DNA of 64,000 bases, taken from the NCBI GenBank assembly GCA_003339645.1, contig QNUV01000041.1:62001-126000 (forward strand), in the 5' to 3' direction. Below the pieces are notes generated by a model that searched no databases, was not told where the DNA came from, and saw only the letters and a list, made by a program, of their open reading frames with translations. This DNA is from Microbacterium arborescens. GTDB taxonomy: Bacteria; Actinomycetota; Actinomycetes; Actinomycetales; Microbacteriaceae. How positions within the stretch are numbered: position 1 is the first letter of the stretch; each line of letters starts with the position of its first letter. This document shows, piece by piece, positions 1 through 6,519 of this stretch. Both the position numbers and the translations under genes were made by a program.

Positions 1-401
1 AGCCGGCCGTCGTCGAGGGGAGCGCGTGGAAGTGGCGAGTCGACCCGCGGGCGCTCGAGGCCATCGACGACGACCCCGGGGGGAGGGTGGCGATCCTCAA
101 CCCGTACGACGGGATGCTGTTCGACCGGCCGCGACTGATCGAGGCGTTCGACTTCACCTACAAGCTCGAGCAGTTCGTGCCGAAGGCGCAGCGCGTGTAC
201 GGCTACTTCGCGCATCCGATCCTGTGCGGCGACCGGTTCATCGGTCTTCTCGACGCGGCCCTCGACAAAGCGAAGGAGAACCTCGTCGTCGCGGCGCTGC
301 ACGAGCTCGTGCCCTGGGAGAGCGAAGAGCGCGAGATGGTCGAGGCGGAGATCAGCGACCTCGCCGAGTGGCTCGGCGTGTCGGTGCGCGGGCTCGACTG
401 A
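1..401 (+). CDS. YcaQ/AlkZ-like DNA glycosylase family protein, C-terminal part
   Basis: This is the 3' end of a gene that starts before the window; the reading frame is open from base 3 and gives about 132 residues. The segment LNPYDGMLFDRPRL followed by an aromatic stretch ending in YGYFAHPILCGDR matches the C-terminal part of the winged-helix HTH_42 family. The known members YcaQ and AlkZ unhook interstrand crosslinks and alkylated bases. The catalytic N-terminal region lies outside the window, so the enzyme activity cannot be judged here. The family call is good; the precise substrate is unknown. Confidence 0.8.
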   Translation, partial: PAVVEGSAWKWRVDPRALEAIDDDPGGRVAILNPYDGMLFDRPRLIEAFDFTYKLEQFVPKAQRVYGYFAHPILCGDRFIGLLDAALDKAKENLVVAALHELVPWESEEREMVEAEISDLAEWLGVSVRGLD

Positions 402-513
402 CCCCGACCGCCGGGCCTACCAGCCGACCGCCGAGGTCGCAAGTCGCTCGCGACGGCGCCGGCGACGGCGAAGCATAAAGGCAGCCCCGCAATCGAAACG
501 AAAGGAGCCGCCC

Positions 514-969
514 ATGGCTCGCATCATCGAGACCATCGACGTCGACGTTCCCGTCTCCGTCGCCTACAACCAGTGGACGCAGTTCGAGTCGTTCCCGCAC
601 TTCCTGAGCTTCGTCGAGTCGGTCACCCAGCTCGACGACGGCACGACCCACTGGAAGGTGAAGATCGGCGGGGCCGAGCGCGAGTTCACCGCCAAGATCA
701 CCGAACAGCACCCCGACGAGCGCGTCGCCTGGAACAGTGTCGGCGGCAAGGACGAGCACGCCGGCGTCGTGACCTTCCACAAGCTCAGCGACAACGAGAC
801 GCGCGTCACGGTCCAGCTGGACTGGAAGCCCGAGGGCTTCGTCGAATCGGTCGGTGCCGCCATCGGCATCGACGACCACGCCGTGAAGAAGGACCTCACG
901 CGCTTCAAGGAGTTCATCGAGTCGCGCGGCACCGAGACCGGTGCCTGGCGCGGCGACATCGAGAACTGA
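514..969 (+). CDS. SRPBCC (cyclase/dehydrase-like) family protein
   Basis: A 151-aa protein that matches the SRPBCC ligand-binding fold of the polyketide cyclase/dehydrase type. It opens with a beta strand (IIETIDVDVPVS), then AYNQWTQFESFPHFL, which is the typical first helix region of this family. The fold is a helix-grip hydrophobic pocket; in this subgroup the ligand is generally unknown. An aaaggag Shine-Dalgarno sits about 7 bases before the ATG. The gene stands alone and ends at a strong hairpin that it shares with the converging DUF2945 gene. No signal peptide or membrane segment is visible, so it should be cytoplasmic. Confidence 0.85.
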   Translation: MARIIETIDVDVPVSVAYNQWTQFESFPHFLSFVESVTQLDDGTTHWKVKIGGAEREFTAKITEQHPDERVAWNSVGGKDEHAGVVTFHKLSDNETRVTVQLDWKPEGFVESVGAAIGIDDHAVKKDLTRFKEFIESRGTETGAWRGDIEN

Positions 970-975
970 CCCCGG

Positions 976-1040
976 CGCTCACGCATACGTTGAGAGGCCC
1001 CTCCGTTCGGCGGAGGGGCCTCTCGTCGTATGCGTGAGCG
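976..1040. terminator. Bidirectional hairpin terminator, two 14-bp stems
   Basis: A near-perfect inverted repeat lies between two converging genes. The outer arms 976-989 and 1027-1040 pair over 14 bp. After a 2x2 internal mismatch the inner arms 992-1005 and 1011-1024 pair over another 14 bp around a 5-base loop. There is no clear T run, as is common in high-GC actinobacteria. Position and symmetry suggest it stops transcription from both sides. Confidence 0.85.
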
Positions 1041-1059
1041 GATGCGGGGTGGCTGCCGC

Positions 1060-1275
1060 TCAGCTGCTGAGCTTGCGCAGCGCCGAACGCTTGTGCGCCG
1101 CCTGATCGCCGCTCTTCTCCGATTCGACGATGAAGGCCGGCTCGTCGGCGGATGCCGTGAACTTCTGACCCGCGAACTGGAAGTCCTTCTCCCTCTTCTC
1201 GACGATCTTCCCCTGCGTCCGCCCCTGAGAGGTGTCCCAGCTCACGCGGTCGCCCTTCGACAGTTCCTGAGCCAT
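1060..1275 (-). CDS. DUF2945 (TUDOR-like) small protein
   Basis: A 71-aa protein matching DUF2945, also called the hypervirulence-associated TUDOR domain. The family pattern is visible: a KGDRVSW opening, then TQGKIVEK, then a Lys-rich C-terminus (AAHKRSALRKL). Its function is unknown; related proteins are small and soluble. The start chosen is the ATG at 1275, because an aaggag Shine-Dalgarno lies just upstream and because residues further upstream in the open frame do not resemble the family. It converges on the SRPBCC gene and diverges from the SDR gene. Confidence 0.8.
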   Translation of the reverse strand: MAQELSKGDRVSWDTSQGRTQGKIVEKREKDFQFAGQKFTASADEPAFIVESEKSGDQAAHKRSALRKLSS

Positions 1276-1408
1276 CCCGGCTCCTTCCGTTGTGCTTCGG
1301 TTGCCGCGATACTGTCGCCCGGCGGTGCCGGGCGAGAAGTCGTTGACACACCGGGGTCGGATGCGCCAGCACTCCCGCCAGGCGCCCGCAGCCTGCGAGA
1401 CTGCGGGC

Positions 1409-2233
1409 ATGCGCACGATCGTCATCACGGGAGCCAGCGACGGAATCGGGGCGGCCGCCGCGCGGCGTCTCGCGCGAGAAGGGCACCGCGTCGTGCTCGT
1501 CGGGCGCTCGCCGGAGAAGACCCGGGCTCTCGCGAGCGAGCTCGACGCGCCGTACCACCTGGCCGACTACGCCGAGCTCGCTCAGGTGCGGCGTCTGGCC
1601 GACGAACTGCTCGAGGCCTATCCGCGCATCGACGTGCTCGCCAACAACGCCGGCGGCATCTTCGGTCCGCGCGCCCTCACCGTCGACGGCTACGAGCAGA
1701 CCTTCCAGGTCAATCACCTCGCGGGCTTCCTGCTGACGAACCTGTTGCTGGAGCGGCTCATCGAGAGCGAAGCATCCGTCATCCAGACGGCCAGCGTGGC
1801 GGCTCGCCTGTTCTCGCGGTTCGACGTGACCGACCTGAACGCGGCGAAGCACTACTCGGGGCGCATCGCCTACGGCAACGCCAAGCTCGCCGACATCCTG
1901 TTCACGCGCGAACTGCAGACCCGCGTCGGCGATCAGGGCATCTCGGCGGCCGCCTTCCACCCCGGCGTCGTCGCGACGCAGTTCGCCGCGAACGTGCCCG
2001 GTCCGCTCCGATGGGTCTACCACAACCCGCTCGCGCGGCGGCTGCTCACCACGACCGACGAGGGCGGCGCGCGCCTGGTCTTCCTCGCCGACGGAGTCCC
2101 GAATCGCGATTGGGTGCCCGGCGCGTACTACGAGAACGACCGCCCGACCCGGTCGCACCGCAACGCGACCGACCCCGATCTCGCCCGCGAGCTCTGGGAT
2201 CGCAGCGCCGAGATGGTCGCCCTCGCCGGCTGA
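1409..2233 (+). CDS. Short-chain dehydrogenase/reductase (WWOX/retinol dehydrogenase-like)
   Basis: A 274-aa SDR oxidoreductase. The nucleotide-binding motif TGASDGIG is at residues 7-14, NNAG is at 79-82, a serine lies near 129, and the catalytic Tyr155-xxx-Lys159 is present, so the enzyme should be active with NAD(P)H. The substrate cannot be told from sequence. The ATG at 1409 is chosen because the Rossmann strand begins immediately after it, and the open frame upstream is not family-like. The gene is divergent from the DUF2945 gene. A 72-bp palindromic element begins 10 bases after the stop codon. Confidence 0.88.
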   Translation: MRTIVITGASDGIGAAAARRLAREGHRVVLVGRSPEKTRALASELDAPYHLADYAELAQVRRLADELLEAYPRIDVLANNAGGIFGPRALTVDGYEQTFQVNHLAGFLLTNLLLERLIESEASVIQTASVAARLFSRFDVTDLNAAKHYSGRIAYGNAKLADILFTRELQTRVGDQGISAAAFHPGVVATQFAANVPGPLRWVYHNPLARRLLTTTDEGGARLVFLADGVPNRDWVPGAYYENDRPTRSHRNATDPDLARELWDRSAEMVALAG

Positions 2234-2242
2234 CCTGCCGGC

Positions 2243-2314
2243 GCCGAGCACGCACCGTCGCGCCGAGCACGCACCGCACACCGTGCACTCTCGCCGGGAT
2301 GGTGCGTGCTCGGC
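2243..2314. repeat. 72-bp palindromic element, copy 1
   Basis: This element has three 14-mers. The left arm (2243-2256, gccgagcacgcacc) is repeated directly at 2262-2275 and is present as a perfect inverted copy at 2301-2314. The right arm can therefore pair with either the left or the middle copy. The same layout, with identical 19- and 39-base offsets, recurs at 2765-2836 on the other side of the small membrane-protein gene. It may be a terminator, a REP-like element or an operator. Confidence 0.75.
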
Positions 2315-2383
2315 GGGAGATGCGCAAGGGGGTCGGGCGGGGCGTGCGGGGGCACGTACCGTGTGGGCGAACGGGAGGACGAC

Positions 2384-2749
2384 ATGGTCGACAAGCGCAA
2401 CGAGCCCCACGGACCCGAGCAGATGCCGGACCGCCACCCCCGGCCCGATCCCACCGATCTGACCAATCAGGCCAGCTTCCGACACGGATCGGCCTCGCGG
2501 TGGCTCGTGCCCGCGGGCGTCCTGGCCGCGGTAGCGATCGTCCTCTACGTGCTGGCGTTCCAGCTGCAGACGGCGCTGCCCGCCATCGGCATCCTCTTCG
2601 CCGTGATCGGCTGGGCGATGATGGTCGTCGCCGCCCGGTCATCGGCCGACGCGCCCGTGCGCAACCGGCGCCTGGCTCTCGCGATGGCGATCCTCGCCGT
2701 CGGCATCCTCGGGATCTTCATCCTGATCTACATCACCGAGACCCTCTAG
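2384..2749 (+). CDS. Small three-helix membrane protein, unknown function
   Basis: A 121-aa protein I do not recognise as a named family. The first 35 residues are polar and rich in Pro, Asp and Arg. Three hydrophobic segments follow at about 40-60, 65-84 and 97-118, and the protein ends almost at the last helix. A gggagg Shine-Dalgarno precedes the ATG at 2384, which fixes the start. A TACCGT -10-like hexamer lies about 30 bases upstream. The gene is remarkable for being bracketed by two copies of one palindromic element (2243-2314 and 2765-2836). The coding frame is clear; the function is unknown. Confidence 0.75.
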   Translation: MVDKRNEPHGPEQMPDRHPRPDPTDLTNQASFRHGSASRWLVPAGVLAAVAIVLYVLAFQLQTALPAIGILFAVIGWAMMVVAARSSADAPVRNRRLALAMAILAVGILGIFILIYITETL

Positions 2750-2764
2750 CCCGGCCCTGCTCTC

Positions 2765-2836
2765 GCCGAGAACGCACCTCCGCTCCGAGCACGCACCATG
2801 CAGTGAGCGTGCTCGCGTCGCGGGTGCGTTCTCGGC
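2765..2836. repeat. 72-bp palindromic element, copy 2
   Basis: Second copy of the element at 2243-2314, with the same length and internal spacing. The outer arms 2765-2778 and 2823-2836 pair perfectly, but both carry a change relative to copy 1 (C to A on the left, G to T on the right), so pairing is kept. The middle copy 2784-2797 differs at one base. In this copy an inner 9-bp hairpin (2786-2794 with 2807-2815) is also possible. The compensating change suggests that the fold is maintained by selection. Confidence 0.75.
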
Positions 2837-2918
2837 GGCATCCGCACCACGCCTAGACCCCGCCGTCGCGCGACGCAAGCACCCTCGCCGTTCCGGGCGC
2901 GACACCTAGCGTGGTCGC

Positions 2919-4157
2919 ATGGCGACGGCAGACGCAGCATCTGATCCTCGAGCGACACGACGGCACCCCGTGCATCACCGGGTCGTGGTGGTGGGCGGCG
3001 GCAACGGCGGCGTCTCGGCCGCAGCCCGACTGCAACGGCAGGGTGTCGATGACATCGCGCTGATCGAGCCGAAGGACACCCACGAGTACCAGCCGCTGTT
3101 CTCGCACGTCGCCGGCGGCACCGCGCGCATCAGCGAGACGGTTCGGCCGCAGGGCAGTGTCATCCCCGACGGTGTCCGATGGATCCAGGATGCCGTGACC
3201 TCGGTCGATCCGCACCGGTCGACGGTGCGCCTGGCCTCGGGCGGAGAGGTCGGCTACGACCATCTCGTGCTGAGCCCCGGGATGCAGAAGGACTGGGCGA
3301 GCGTCCCGGGTCTGGCCGAATCGATCGGCACGGGCGACGTGACCACCCACTACGAGGGCGATCTCGCGGCCCGCACCTCGTTGCGCCTGCGCGACCTCCG
3401 GCGAGGCACCGTCGTCTTCACGCAGCCCGCGGGCCCCGCCTCGTGCGCGGGCGCCTCACAGAAGCCGATGTACCAGGCGTGCGACTACTGGCAGCGCACG
3501 GGTGTGCTCGACGACATCCGGGTCGTCCTCGTCGTGCCCGAGACCACCGTGTTCGGCATCCCGGCCTTCGATCGCGAGATCCAGCGGGCGATCGACCGTT
3601 ACGGCATCGAGCTGCGCACCGAGAGCGCGTTGATCGAGCTGGATGCCGCGGCGTCCGAGGTCGTGATCGCCTCGCCCTCCGGCATCGAACGCATCCGGTT
3701 CGATCTCGTCAACGTCGTGCCGCCGCAGTCGGCTCCCGACTGGATCCGGGAGTCCGGGCTGGCAGCAGCCGGCGACGCCGACGGGTTCGTCGACGTCGAC
3801 CCCGAGACGCTGCGCCACACTCGCTTCGGCAACGTGTGGGCCATCGGCGACGCCGCCCGGACGACGAACTCGAAGAGCGGGGGAGCGCTTCGCAAGCAGA
3901 CCATGGTGCTCGCGAAGAACCTCGCGGCCGTCGCCGGAGGAAGCGAGCCCCGCGCGCGGTACGACGGCTACGGCGTGTGCCCGATGACGGTGTCGCGGTC
4001 GAGTGTCGTGTGGGCCGAGTTCGGTCCGTCCGGCGAGCTCATGCCGACGATCCCGTTCTTCCGGCGGATGTATCGCGAGAGCGCGCTGTCGTGGTTCTTC
4101 GACCGGCGCGTGCTGCCGTGGGTGTACTGGAACCTCATCCTCACCGGGAGGGTGTGA
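2919..4157 (+). CDS. sqr: Sulfide:quinone oxidoreductase, SQOR (type II)-like
   Basis: A 412-aa FAD-dependent oxidoreductase. The FAD-binding GGGNGG is at residues 26-31 and a second FAD contact (VWAIGDA) is near 306-312. Two cysteines match the redox pair of the mitochondrial/type II SQR: Cys176 in SCAGASQK, and Cys354 in DGYGVCPMT. The family oxidises sulfide at the membrane and passes electrons to quinone. The C-terminus is amphipathic and aromatic-rich (WVYWNLIL), which fits membrane attachment. The start is supported by TAGCGT exactly 6 bases before the ATG and no Shine-Dalgarno, so it is probably leaderless. The 3' end overlaps the converging gene by 17 bases. Confidence 0.85.
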   Translation: MATADAASDPRATRRHPVHHRVVVVGGGNGGVSAAARLQRQGVDDIALIEPKDTHEYQPLFSHVAGGTARISETVRPQGSVIPDGVRWIQDAVTSVDPHRSTVRLASGGEVGYDHLVLSPGMQKDWASVPGLAESIGTGDVTTHYEGDLAARTSLRLRDLRRGTVVFTQPAGPASCAGASQKPMYQACDYWQRTGVLDDIRVVLVVPETTVFGIPAFDREIQRAIDRYGIELRTESALIELDAAASEVVIASPSGIERIRFDLVNVVPPQSAPDWIRESGLAAAGDADGFVDVDPETLRHTRFGNVWAIGDAARTTNSKSGGALRKQTMVLAKNLAAVAGGSEPRARYDGYGVCPMTVSRSSVVWAEFGPSGELMPTIPFFRRMYRESALSWFFDRRVLPWVYWNLILTGRV

Positions 4158-4788
4158 CGCCGGCGGCATCCTCGCGGTCGACGTCGCCGCCCGTGCCGCG
4201 CGGACGCTCGGCCGTCAGCCGCACGCGCGCCACGAGGATGCCGGCGATCAGCGCACCGACCCCGCCCACGGCCATGTCGCCGATCGTGTCGTCGTAGGTC
4301 ACGAGGATGGAGTCGACGAAGGCCTTCCCGACCCACTCCACGATCTCCCAGAGCGCCGCGAAGGCGAGACCGAACGCCGTCGTGACGATGAGGCCGGTAC
4401 GCCGTCGGAAGCCCGCAGCGCCGGGGAGCGGCACGATCCCGACGCGAGCCGCCGCGATGTAGGCGAGGGCCGCGAGCACGCCTGTGCACACGAGGTGCAC
4501 CGGGATGTCCCACGACGGGACGCTGCGGTACAGATCGACGACGTTGCTCCACGCAGCGATGAGCACCGTGACGCCGCACGCGATGTCGAACGAGGGGCGG
4601 ACCCCGACGAAACGCGGTGCGACGAGCGCGGGAAGCGCGAAGGCGAGGATGCCGGCATCCGTGAGCTCGAACCACAGTGCGGCGACGACGATGCTGAGCA
4701 GCCCGCAGAGCCGCACCGCGTCCGCGACCACGGCGCTCATCGTTCGAGGCGGGCGGAGGAAGTTCTCGATCATGACGGGGCGGCTCAT
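4141..4788 (-). CDS. Multi-pass membrane protein, DUF2238/YjdF-like
   Basis: A 215-aa protein with several hydrophobic helices and a conserved-looking segment ALWEIVEWVGKAF followed by YDDTIGDMAVGGVGAL, as seen in the DUF2238 (YjdF-like) membrane family. The function of that family is unknown. The ATG at 4788 overlaps the stop codon of the upstream gene in an ATGA junction, so it is probably translationally coupled and is the last gene of a three-gene leftward operon. Its 3' end overlaps the sulfide:quinone oxidoreductase gene tail to tail. Confidence 0.75.
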   Translation of the reverse strand: MSRPVMIENFLRPPRTMSAVVADAVRLCGLLSIVVAALWFELTDAGILAFALPALVAPRFVGVRPSFDIACGVTVLIAAWSNVVDLYRSVPSWDIPVHLVCTGVLAALAYIAAARVGIVPLPGAAGFRRRTGLIVTTAFGLAFAALWEIVEWVGKAFVDSILVTYDDTIGDMAVGGVGALIAGILVARVRLTAERPRGTGGDVDREDAAGVTPSR

Positions 4789-5642
4789 GAGGCATCCTCT
4801 CCCAGCCGGAGGAGCACATGCACGCCGAGGTGGTCGGACGGCGCCGCGCCGTCGATCGTCCGGGTGTCGATCGCGGCGCGGGTGACGCGGGTGCCCCGGT
4901 CGACGGCGATCCAGTCGATCGGCCCCTTGCGGACGCGCGGCGGGTGGTAGCCGCCGTAGGTGTCCCAGAGCGCAGTCGTGCGCATCTCGGCGGCGTGCCA
5001 CGCGTCGACCAGGTCTCCGCTGAGGAGCGCCGCCACCGGCGCCGAGCCGGGCCCGGCGTTCAGATCGCCCATGACGACGACCGGACCCGGCGTCTTTGCG
5101 GCGAGGTCGTGCAGCAGCCAGGCCGAGCGCAGGCGCGATCGCGCCGAGAAGACGTCGAGGTGCGTGTTGAACACGGTCAGCACGCTGCCCGTGACGCGAT
5201 CGAGGAACGAAGCCCGGACGACGACCCGGGGCACCGGATTGCCCCATGATGCCGATCCGGCGACGGCGGGCGTCTCCGACAGTGCGAGCTGAGCGTGGCC
5301 CGCCAGTTCGAGACGCTCGGTGTCGAAGAAGATCGGGCATCCCTCGCCGCGGCCGTCGGCGTTCCGGCCATGACCGACGAAGCGGTAGGACGTGCCGAGC
5401 GAGGCGCGCACGAGGTCGGCCTGGTCGGGCATCGCCTCCTGCGTGCCGAGGATCGCGGGCGGGTCGGCGTGCAGCACGGTGGCCAGTCGCCGACCGCGCA
5501 CCGTCCAGCGGTCATTCGGCGGCCACGTCGGACCGTCGATGCGTCGGCGGATGTTCCAGGTCGCGACGTGAAGCTCGTGCGGATGCATCTCGCCGGGGTC
5601 GAAGAGGCGGGCGACGGTGCTCCCGCGCGATACGCGCGTCAT
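4785..5642 (-). CDS. Endonuclease/exonuclease/phosphatase (EEP) family hydrolase
   Basis: A 285-aa metal-dependent hydrolase of the EEP superfamily. The active-site set is visible: Asn30 (TWNIR), Glu69 (TQEAM), His161 (NTHLD), Asp193 and Asn195 (GDLNAG), and Asp270-His271 (SDHLG). Family members cleave nucleic-acid, phospholipid or inositol phosphate esters. The TWNIR...NTHLD layout without a signal peptide resembles the sphingomyelinase/phosphoesterase-like cytoplasmic group, but the substrate is open. The ATG at 5642 overlaps the stop of the glycosyltransferase gene (ATGA), and its own stop overlaps the next ATG, so the three genes form a tight operon. Confidence 0.85.
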   Translation of the reverse strand: MTRVSRGSTVARLFDPGEMHPHELHVATWNIRRRIDGPTWPPNDRWTVRGRRLATVLHADPPAILGTQEAMPDQADLVRASLGTSYRFVGHGRNADGRGEGCPIFFDTERLELAGHAQLALSETPAVAGSASWGNPVPRVVVRASFLDRVTGSVLTVFNTHLDVFSARSRLRSAWLLHDLAAKTPGPVVVMGDLNAGPGSAPVAALLSGDLVDAWHAAEMRTTALWDTYGGYHPPRVRKGPIDWIAVDRGTRVTRAAIDTRTIDGAAPSDHLGVHVLLRLGEDAS

Positions 5643-6436
5643 CGTCGAGCCTCCGCGGCGCGGGTCATGCGGCGGCGTCTGGTGCGCCGCAGTCGGCGGG
5701 CGACGCGGCGGTGCGGCAGCTCGTCGGGCCAGTGCGCGACGACGGTGTGGAAGCCGCGGGCGACCCGGGTACGGAAGGCGCGCCCGTCGTCGAAGGGCCG
5801 CATCGAGATCCCCATGTCGGCGCGTCGCGAGTACGCGATGCGGTGCCGTCCGCCCAGGTGGAACGCCAGGTCGAAGTCGTCGTGCACCTCGGCGTCGCCG
5901 CGGTGCACCTCTGTACTGACGCTCCGCCACGCGGTGCGCCGGAAGGCGAGATTGGAGCCGAACAGCGGCAGGTGGCCGAGCGCGGCGAACCCCAGCAGCG
6001 CGTAGAGACCGAGGTAGGTCGCCGCGAGGGGGCGGCGCAGCATCCGCGGTCCGTCGATGAAACGGGCGCCTCCCGTGAGCACGGCGACATCGGGGCGGCG
6101 GGCGAAGTCGCGGCAGAGGCCGGCGATCCAGGTGGGCGACGGCAGCGAGTCGGCGTCCAGGCGCAGCACGAGATCGCCGAGCGCGTGGTCGTAGCCCGTC
6201 GCCGCGGCGGCGGGGATGCCGGCGGCGGCGCATTCGACGACGCGGGCACCGGCGGCGCGGGCGACGTCGGCGGAATCATCGCGCGAGCCGTTGTCGACGA
6301 CGACGATCTCGTCGGGTAGGTCGGACTGCTCGGCGAGAGCGCGCAGACACCGCCGCAGCATCACGGCGTCGTCCTTCACCGGGATCACGACCGAGACGGT
6401 CGGACGGTGCAGCGGGGGCTGGGCTTCGCGTGTCAT
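5639..6436 (-). CDS. Family 2 glycosyltransferase
   Basis: A 265-aa GT-A glycosyltransferase. It has the opening strand VSVVIPVKDD, the nucleotide-sugar motif VVDNGSRDDS at about 46-55, and the metal-binding Asp-Ala-Asp at 94-96. An EVHDDFDLAF acid cluster resembles the catalytic base region. A hydrophobic stretch near 140-160 could contact the membrane. Such enzymes add sugars to lipids or wall polymers; the acceptor is unknown. It is the first gene of the operon with the EEP hydrolase and the DUF2238-like protein, and is divergent from the NYN gene. The basic C-terminus (RRLRRTRRRR) is unusual. Confidence 0.85.
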   Translation of the reverse strand: MTREAQPPLHRPTVSVVIPVKDDAVMLRRCLRALAEQSDLPDEIVVVDNGSRDDSADVARAAGARVVECAAAGIPAAAATGYDHALGDLVLRLDADSLPSPTWIAGLCRDFARRPDVAVLTGGARFIDGPRMLRRPLAATYLGLYALLGFAALGHLPLFGSNLAFRRTAWRSVSTEVHRGDAEVHDDFDLAFHLGGRHRIAYSRRADMGISMRPFDDGRAFRTRVARGFHTVVAHWPDELPHRRVARRLRRTRRRRMTRAAEARR

Positions 6437-6519
6437 CAGACCTCACGCTACGGCTGCCGGGGGAGCGCCGGCAGCGGCTTGACAGTGCTGCGCCGCCTCG
6501 TCAATGACATGCTGGGGGT

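Noticed and set aside
914-2485. 523-aa minus-strand frame across the SDR and terminator
   Set aside because: It crosses a clear terminator and the SDR gene; no family features.
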